Positions 63,710 through 64,000 of a DNA stretch of 64,000 nucleotides are shown in pieces. This DNA is from Clostridium sp. CAG:245 (GTDB taxonomy: Bacteria > Bacillota > Clostridia > TANB77 > CAG-508), in NCBI GenBank assembly GCA_000435175.1, contig FR880082.1:49361-113360 (forward strand), in the 5' to 3' direction. A model generated the notes under the pieces. It saw only the letters and a list, made by a program, of their open reading frames with translations, was not told the origin of the DNA and did not search any database. The translations under genes were made by a program, and so were the position numbers. Position 1 is the stretch's first letter; each line of letters opens with the position of its first letter.

Positions 63710-64000
63710 TATTAATCGACTAATTTCAGGTTTTAGCTCGAATTTCACACTTTTATCGTGATAAATCCATATTTTATCAATTAAACACTCTAAAATATAT
63801 CTATTGGGTTCGTTAGATTTTAGAATATCATCAAAATATTCTATTGCCGTTTTTAATTTTTTTATTTTTTCTGTGTGTAAATCTTCTTGTTGTTGCTCTA
63901 ATAATTTTTGTAATTGTTCTATGCGATTAGTTTTATCTTTTTCCAATTCTTTATATGTATTTTCAATCATTTCTCGTTGATACTCATTTGTAGTGTTAGT
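63707..64000 (-). CDS. Large serine recombinase, C-terminal part
   Basis: The frame is open to the right edge (97 codons visible). It shows a Lys/Glu/Gln-rich coiled coil (about IEQLQKLLEQQQEDLHTEKIK is interrupted here by the text limit) followed by ILECLIDKIWIYHD and FELKPEI, the C-terminal pattern of resolvase-family recombinases with the DUF4368-like tail. The catalytic Ser domain lies outside. These enzymes mobilise integrative elements and phages. Confidence 0.72.
   Translation of the reverse strand, partial: TNTTNEYQREMIENTYKELEKDKTNRIEQLQKLLEQQQEDLHTEKIKKLKTAIEYFDDILKSNEPNRYILECLIDKIWIYHDKSVKFELKPEISRLI

Noticed and set aside
1..64000. tRNA, rRNA, tmRNA and CRISPR arrays
   Set aside because: I looked for TPsiC-like GTTCGAATC blocks, conserved rRNA stretches and regularly spaced repeats and found none that hold up; smpB has no tmRNA gene next to it.

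Overview
The window is AT-rich (intergenic DNA is strikingly so) and looks like a chromosomal piece of an uncultured Gram-positive Clostridia-type Bacillota. The grounds are: a T-box leader on valS, a FASII/acetyl-CoA carboxylase operon in Firmicute gene order, a Spo0E-like small protein, DUF1540, DUF4282 and DUF5662 proteins, a TagO/TagGH-like surface-glycan locus, and strong AGGAGG ribosome binding sites with some TTG and GTG starts. The genus cannot be told. No rRNA, tRNA or CRISPR array was found.

Layout. 1-1236: the 3' end of a Sua5/TsaC gene on +, facing a lone Rpn-type PD-(D/E)XK nuclease gene on -, with a perfect hairpin between them. 1.6-12.2 kb (-): an acyl-CoA synthetase, birA, fabD, fabG, fabF, accB, fabZ, accC, accD, accA, fabI operon, making malonyl-CoA and running fatty-acid elongation. 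fabH and acpP are not in the window. 12.4-15.5 kb (-): valS under a T-box with a GUA specifier. 15.5-24.4 kb (-): a guanylate-kinase-like gene, an APH-fold kinase, polA (TTG start, dead proofreading domain), a lytic transglycosylase, a GLUG-repeat surface protein, galE, an aldose-epimerase-like gene, a small membrane protein and a possible 15-codon ORF. 24.7-27.5 kb (-): a broken pilin-like, Ig-repeat surface protein with two interruptions and a second, out-of-frame C-terminal cassette. 27.8-29.6 kb: two small membrane proteins, then a + strand gene of foreign-looking base composition with a consensus promoter.

29.7-55.5 kb (-): mostly cell-surface glycan synthesis. A consensus promoter precedes tyrS, rpiA and eight genes of this region (two GT4/GT32-type, five GT2, one multi-TM). 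Two secreted wall proteins follow (one lectin/glucosaminidase/SH3, one cadherin-like). Then come an ABC exporter pair with its own consensus promoter, a Wzy/ligase-type polymerase, GT4, GT2, a TagO-like initiating transferase, a GtrB-like GT2, ruvB, a GT-C mannosyltransferase-like protein and queH. 55.5-57.7 kb (-): trmL, coaD, rdgB and DUF5662. 58-62.6 kb: uvrB (+), ywaF-like (-), two small secreted tail-anchored proteins (+), smpB (+). 62.6-64 kb (-): a 53-aa Spo0E-like gene, DUF1540, and a 1-Cys peroxiredoxin whose 5' end is missing. Its reading frame abuts the 3' end of a large serine recombinase gene, so this edge looks like the end of an integrated mobile element.

Points most worth a second look: the recombinase/peroxiredoxin junction at about 63690-63709; the rearranged C-terminal cassette gene at 24706-27530; the atypical-composition gene at 29088-29570; and two related ~120-nt long-inverted-repeat elements at 39008-39131 and 61891-62012.
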